Of a DNA stretch of 64,000 nt, positions 61,467 through 64,000 are shown piece by piece; the stretch's first letter is position 1, and each line of letters opens with the position of its first letter. The DNA comes from Dyadobacter sp. CY345 (GTDB lineage: Bacteria > Bacteroidota > Bacteroidia > Cytophagales > Spirosomataceae), in NCBI RefSeq assembly GCF_021502725.1, contig NZ_JAKFFS010000001.1, positions 868,001 through 932,000 of the forward strand, written 5' to 3'. Below the pieces are notes generated by a model. That model was not told the DNA's origin, ran no database searches, and was given only the letters and a program-made list of their open reading frames with translations. The position numbers and the translations under genes were made by a program.

Positions 61467-61514
61467 TAGCTAACTTAGCAGACACACGCACATTTTCGGA
61501 ACAAGTAGTTTGAT

Positions 61515-61781
61515 ATGAAATATAAATTAACATCCCAGCAGATCGCGTCTAATGTAGGAGGGGAAATTGTTATCCTCAATCATAATAAAGGTGAATATTA
61601 CGGTCTTGATGAAGTTGGAGCATTAGTCTGGAATTCTTTGGAAGAAAAACCGCAGTCGTTGGACTCGCTTTGCGAAACGGTTTTGGAGGATTATGATATT
61701 GACAAACAGACATGTTTAGCAGATATTGAGTCATTGCTTAAAGATCTTATTTCCGAAAAGTTGGTAGAAGTAACCGAATAA
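61515..61781 (+). CDS. PqqD-like protein (RiPP recognition element, lasso B1 type)
   Basis: The 88-residue protein has the PqqD/RRE fold pattern: strands in QIASNVGGEIVILNHNKGEYYGL, then LDEVGALVWNSLEEKPQSLD and a helical C-terminus (CLADIESLLKDLISEKLVEV). In RiPP pathways such proteins bind the leader peptide and hand the precursor to the protease or cyclase. Downstream genes (B2 protease, kinase, nucleotidyltransferase) match a lasso-peptide-like context. It starts 49 bp after a good promoter, and its stop is 7 bp before the B2 ATG. Confidence 0.9.
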   Translation: MKYKLTSQQIASNVGGEIVILNHNKGEYYGLDEVGALVWNSLEEKPQSLDSLCETVLEDYDIDKQTCLADIESLLKDLISEKLVEVTE

Positions 61782-61788
61782 TCCGGTG

Positions 61789-62226
61789 ATGAGGATTACA
61801 AATTATTGGTCAAAATGGAACGCATTAACGAACAGTACGAAAATTAAGTTTTTGTATGCTTCGGTCACACTTACTGTAATCAAAATAGGCTTGACGGTAT
61901 TGCCTTTTAATCACTTTCGGAAATTGTTTCATTGGATCAGTTCTTCTGACAAAAAGAAAAATCTGAGAAAACAGGAAATTGATGAAATAGTCCGTGCCAT
62001 TAATACATCAGCCAATATTTTACCATTTGAATTATTGTGTCTGCCACGCGCGTTGGCAGCAAAATTTCTACTTCGAAAAGTACCGTCTTTAAGTCTTGAA
62101 ATAGGAATTGAAGTGAATAAAGACAAAGACTTTGAGGCGCACGCCTGGGTTGAAAAAGACGGAAATGTAATTATAGGCGACTGGTCTGAATCGATTTTCT
62201 ATCAACGTTTATGGGTCTGGGAATGA
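61789..62226 (+). CDS. Lasso peptide B2-type transglutaminase-like protease
   Basis: The 145-residue protein (ATG 61789; a GTG at 61786 directly precedes it) matches the B2 leader peptidase family. The Cys-His-Asp triad is Cys84 (LLCLPRALAAKFL), His118 (EAHAWVEKDG) and Asp131 (IIGDWSESI), with the usual spacing. In lasso biosynthesis it cuts off the leader with the help of the B1/RRE protein encoded just upstream. About 40 N-terminal residues are hydrophobic and may touch the membrane. The kinase gene follows by 18 bp. Confidence 0.92.
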   Translation: MRITNYWSKWNALTNSTKIKFLYASVTLTVIKIGLTVLPFNHFRKLFHWISSSDKKKNLRKQEIDEIVRAINTSANILPFELLCLPRALAAKFLLRKVPSLSLEIGIEVNKDKDFEAHAWVEKDGNVIIGDWSESIFYQRLWVWE

Positions 62227-62244
62227 ATTTTATTGATCACACAC

Positions 62245-63174
62245 ATGCCTTTTTATAAAGCCTACGGGTTAAATATCTCCTCTGAAATTGAACTTCCTGA
62301 ACTTAGCGTTGCAGAAAAAACTCCCAACATTGATCTTTATATCTCTTGTGGAAATATTGTTTTACGGGGATTGCGGAAGACACCCATTCACCGCAGAGGT
62401 ATCCAGGCTTATCAGGCGATTGATAACGAAGGTAATTTAATTTTGCATTGGGATCAGGTTGCGAGCTTTAAAGCAATTCAAGGTAACCAATTAGTTGTAA
62501 GTCCTTTGACAAAAGATGCAAATTTATTAAGCCTCTTTACAATCAGCGAAGCCCTCGCCATGATTCTGTTTCAAAAAGGTTATTTTTTGCTGCATGCAAG
62601 TGCTGTAAAAGTTGGAAACAAAGCCTGGTGTTTTATGGGCGTCCCGGGCGCTGGTAAATCTACGACGGCAGCAGCGTTTGTCAAGGCAGGTTGTGCTTTA
62701 TTAAGTGATGATTTGACGGCGATAAAATTTGATGAAACAGGAAAACCCTTTATCATTCCTGGATATCCGCAATTGAAAATCTGGGATAATTCTGTAAACG
62801 GCCTTGCTTATGACAGAGCTTCGTTACAACCCGTGAGTGAAGGCGTAAATAAATTCTCATTCCGGCCGCAAGGTGATTTTAATCTGGACCCGGTTGCTCT
62901 GGGAAATATTTTCTTTCTACATAGAGCAAAAAACCGGCCGGAACAGCAGGCGTTGAGTCCGCTCGATGTTCCTATCGAAACTTTAAAAAACTTTCCTTTA
63001 CCGACTTCTTTTTTGAAAGGAAAATATTTGCAGGACCATTTTCAGCAAAGCTTTTTATGTGCCAAATCAGCTGGATTATGGCGCAGGAGGCGGCCAAATG
63101 GATTTGATCTGCTAGAAAAATGGGTGAGCGAGAGTATCTCTTCACAATCAGACATACTTTTGAATGCCATATAA
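62245..63174 (+). CDS. HPr kinase-like protein of lasso-type clusters
   Basis: A 309-residue protein with a P-loop kinase domain: Walker A GVPGAGKSTTAA (Gly132 to Lys138 and Ser139), an HPrK-like CALLSDDLTAIKFDE and GNIFFLHRAKNR further on. The N-terminal ~110 residues are not a usual HPrK N-domain. HprK-like kinases in lasso gene clusters phosphorylate the precursor peptide tail. The ATG at 62245 is chosen over TTG 62233. Its end overlaps the next gene by 11 bases, so the two are translationally coupled. Confidence 0.88.
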   Translation: MPFYKAYGLNISSEIELPELSVAEKTPNIDLYISCGNIVLRGLRKTPIHRRGIQAYQAIDNEGNLILHWDQVASFKAIQGNQLVVSPLTKDANLLSLFTISEALAMILFQKGYFLLHASAVKVGNKAWCFMGVPGAGKSTTAAAFVKAGCALLSDDLTAIKFDETGKPFIIPGYPQLKIWDNSVNGLAYDRASLQPVSEGVNKFSFRPQGDFNLDPVALGNIFFLHRAKNRPEQQALSPLDVPIETLKNFPLPTSFLKGKYLQDHFQQSFLCAKSAGLWRRRRPNGFDLLEKWVSESISSQSDILLNAI

Positions 63175-64000
63175 AAAACTTTCTTCGCAGCTGCATTTTT
63201 TGACGCAGGCAAGCCTTGGAGGAAAGGTTGATGAAGCTATATGTCCGGAATCTGCGATAATACAGGATTGGGACGCAATTTATGAACTTTCCCAGTGGCA
63301 TCAGATCGGCGCTTTGCTCTATCAACATTTTGAACGTACTGGTGCAAGTACCGGAACTTCCGAATGTTTTTATAAAGTAAAAGAACAAAGTCTGAACCAG
63401 GCGGTGTTTAATATGCTGTTTTTGAAGAAGTCCATTGCAATCAGCAGCGATCTGGCAAATCATAGCGTAGATTCATTTTTGATGAAAGGTGCCTTATGGG
63501 CCTGGCTTTTATATGAAAGTCCCGGCCTGAGAGAATTCGGCGATATTGACTTTTTTCTCCGGAAAGAAAGTATTAATGATGGGCTCAAAATCCTGGCCAG
63601 TCACAATTTTTTTCCTGATACTTACCGAAAGTATTTACTTGAAAATGAAAAAGTAGCAGCGTTATACTTCGAAACTGATTATCAATTGCCGCTCACACCA
63701 ACAGGCAATGAAATAATCCAGTCTCTGGAAATACAGTGGAACACGACATATCCAAGGTATCACTACTCTTTTGGATGGAACGAATTGGCTAATAAAATGA
63801 TGTCAGTCGAGGTTGCCAACACTACGCTTGAAGTTCCTTCAGAGGAAAATCAGTTTCTGATGATGATCGTGCATCATGCAGGTGTTGAGCAATGGGATAA
63901 GTTGAAATATATGGCTGACCTGGTCAGAATTCTTCGGAAGTTTGCCGGAGAAATGGATTGGACATATATCATTTCGGTGACGAAGCAGAAGGGATTTTAT
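63164..64000 (+). CDS. Nucleotidyltransferase family protein (NTP_transf_5-like), cut by window end
   Basis: I found this by reading the frame that overlaps the kinase stop: ATG 63164, 279 codons open to the window end. The protein has FLMKGALWAWLLYESP followed by LREFGDIDFFL, the KG-x-R-x-DID core of the NTP_transf_5 family, and EENQFLMMIVHHAGVEQW, its other conserved block. Such nucleotidyltransferases accompany HprK-like kinases and B2 proteases in lasso-like clusters and are proposed to modify the peptide or its phosphate. The 3' end and any precursor or asparagine-synthetase-like cyclase lie outside the window. Confidence 0.85.
   Translation, partial: MPYKKLSSQLHFLTQASLGGKVDEAICPESAIIQDWDAIYELSQWHQIGALLYQHFERTGASTGTSECFYKVKEQSLNQAVFNMLFLKKSIAISSDLANHSVDSFLMKGALWAWLLYESPGLREFGDIDFFLRKESINDGLKILASHNFFPDTYRKYLLENEKVAALYFETDYQLPLTPTGNEIIQSLEIQWNTTYPRYHYSFGWNELANKMMSVEVANTTLEVPSEENQFLMMIVHHAGVEQWDKLKYMADLVRILRKFAGEMDWTYIISVTKQKGFY

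Overview
The window is one contiguous stretch of a Bacteroidota chromosome, most likely Cytophagales and close to Dyadobacter/Spirosomaceae (lineage is my inference from gene content; no rRNA is present). The evidence is a type IX secretion (T9SS) component of the PorW/SprE type, a subtilase with a T9SS C-terminal sorting domain, several families common in Bacteroidota (DUF2723/GT117, DUF4105, DUF2911, a PG_1098-like methyltransferase, Crp-type regulators), few Shine-Dalgarno sites, and promoters of the TTTG-N19/20-TAnnTTTG type. Coding density is high. I see no tRNA, rRNA, insertion sequence, prophage or CRISPR array. Most genes look like core chromosome; the accessory-looking parts are the palindromic repeat array at 23.66-24.49 kb and the RiPP-type cluster entering at the right edge.

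Layout. 0-8.7 kb: a nuclease/phosphatase fragment, a lipoprotein, a Crp-family regulator, a large DUF2723 membrane glycosyltransferase, an ABC-2 exporter pair and a small membrane protein. 8.9-15.6 kb: a dicarboxylate/amino-acid symporter, an ArsC/YffB-like protein, a PAS-LuxR regulator, an exported coiled-coil protein, a THUMP-like methyltransferase and acetyl-CoA synthetase. 15.65-19.95 kb: a leftward run (small Cys-rich membrane protein, YfiT-type DinB protein, inositol-monophosphatase-like enzyme, DUF4105, RsmI, pterin dehydratase, lipoprotein). 20.1-30.5 kb: OsmC, thymidylate synthase, TRIC channel, DUF2911, Nudix, the repeat array, the secreted subtilase, a glutamate-synthase-like FMN protein, AroA, an exported protein and DUF502. 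30.8-43.8 kb, rightward: Ldh-family dehydrogenase, MltG, YbgC, BrkB, a GT2, Sua5/YrdC, WbqC, ClpC, a DUF937-OmpA protein, an esterase and a sugar isomerase. 43.9-47.3 kb, leftward: an ATP synthase operon with AtpZ/I, an unknown membrane protein, a, c, b and delta, closed by a terminator right after delta. 47.4-54.3 kb: PorW/SprE and two tandem class A penicillin-binding proteins. 54.4-58.7 kb: glycerate kinase, UvrC and a flavoprotein. 58.8-61.4 kb: a saccharopine-dehydrogenase-like enzyme and an ALDH7-type dehydrogenase, together suggesting lysine catabolism. 61.5-64.0 kb: PqqD-like protein, lasso-type B2 protease, HPr-kinase-like protein and a nucleotidyltransferase cut by the window end.

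How they work together. Envelope building is the main theme: MltG, two PBP1A paralogues, an OmpA-like protein and BrkB sit with a T9SS component and a T9SS cargo. The most novel-looking parts are the lasso-peptide-like cluster with a kinase and nucleotidyltransferase but no precursor visible in the window, the five-copy 172-173 bp array of paired palindromes held exactly 53 bp apart, and a strong hairpin between the c and b subunit genes of the ATP synthase. Nothing here was compared with a database; family names rest on motifs and layout read by eye.
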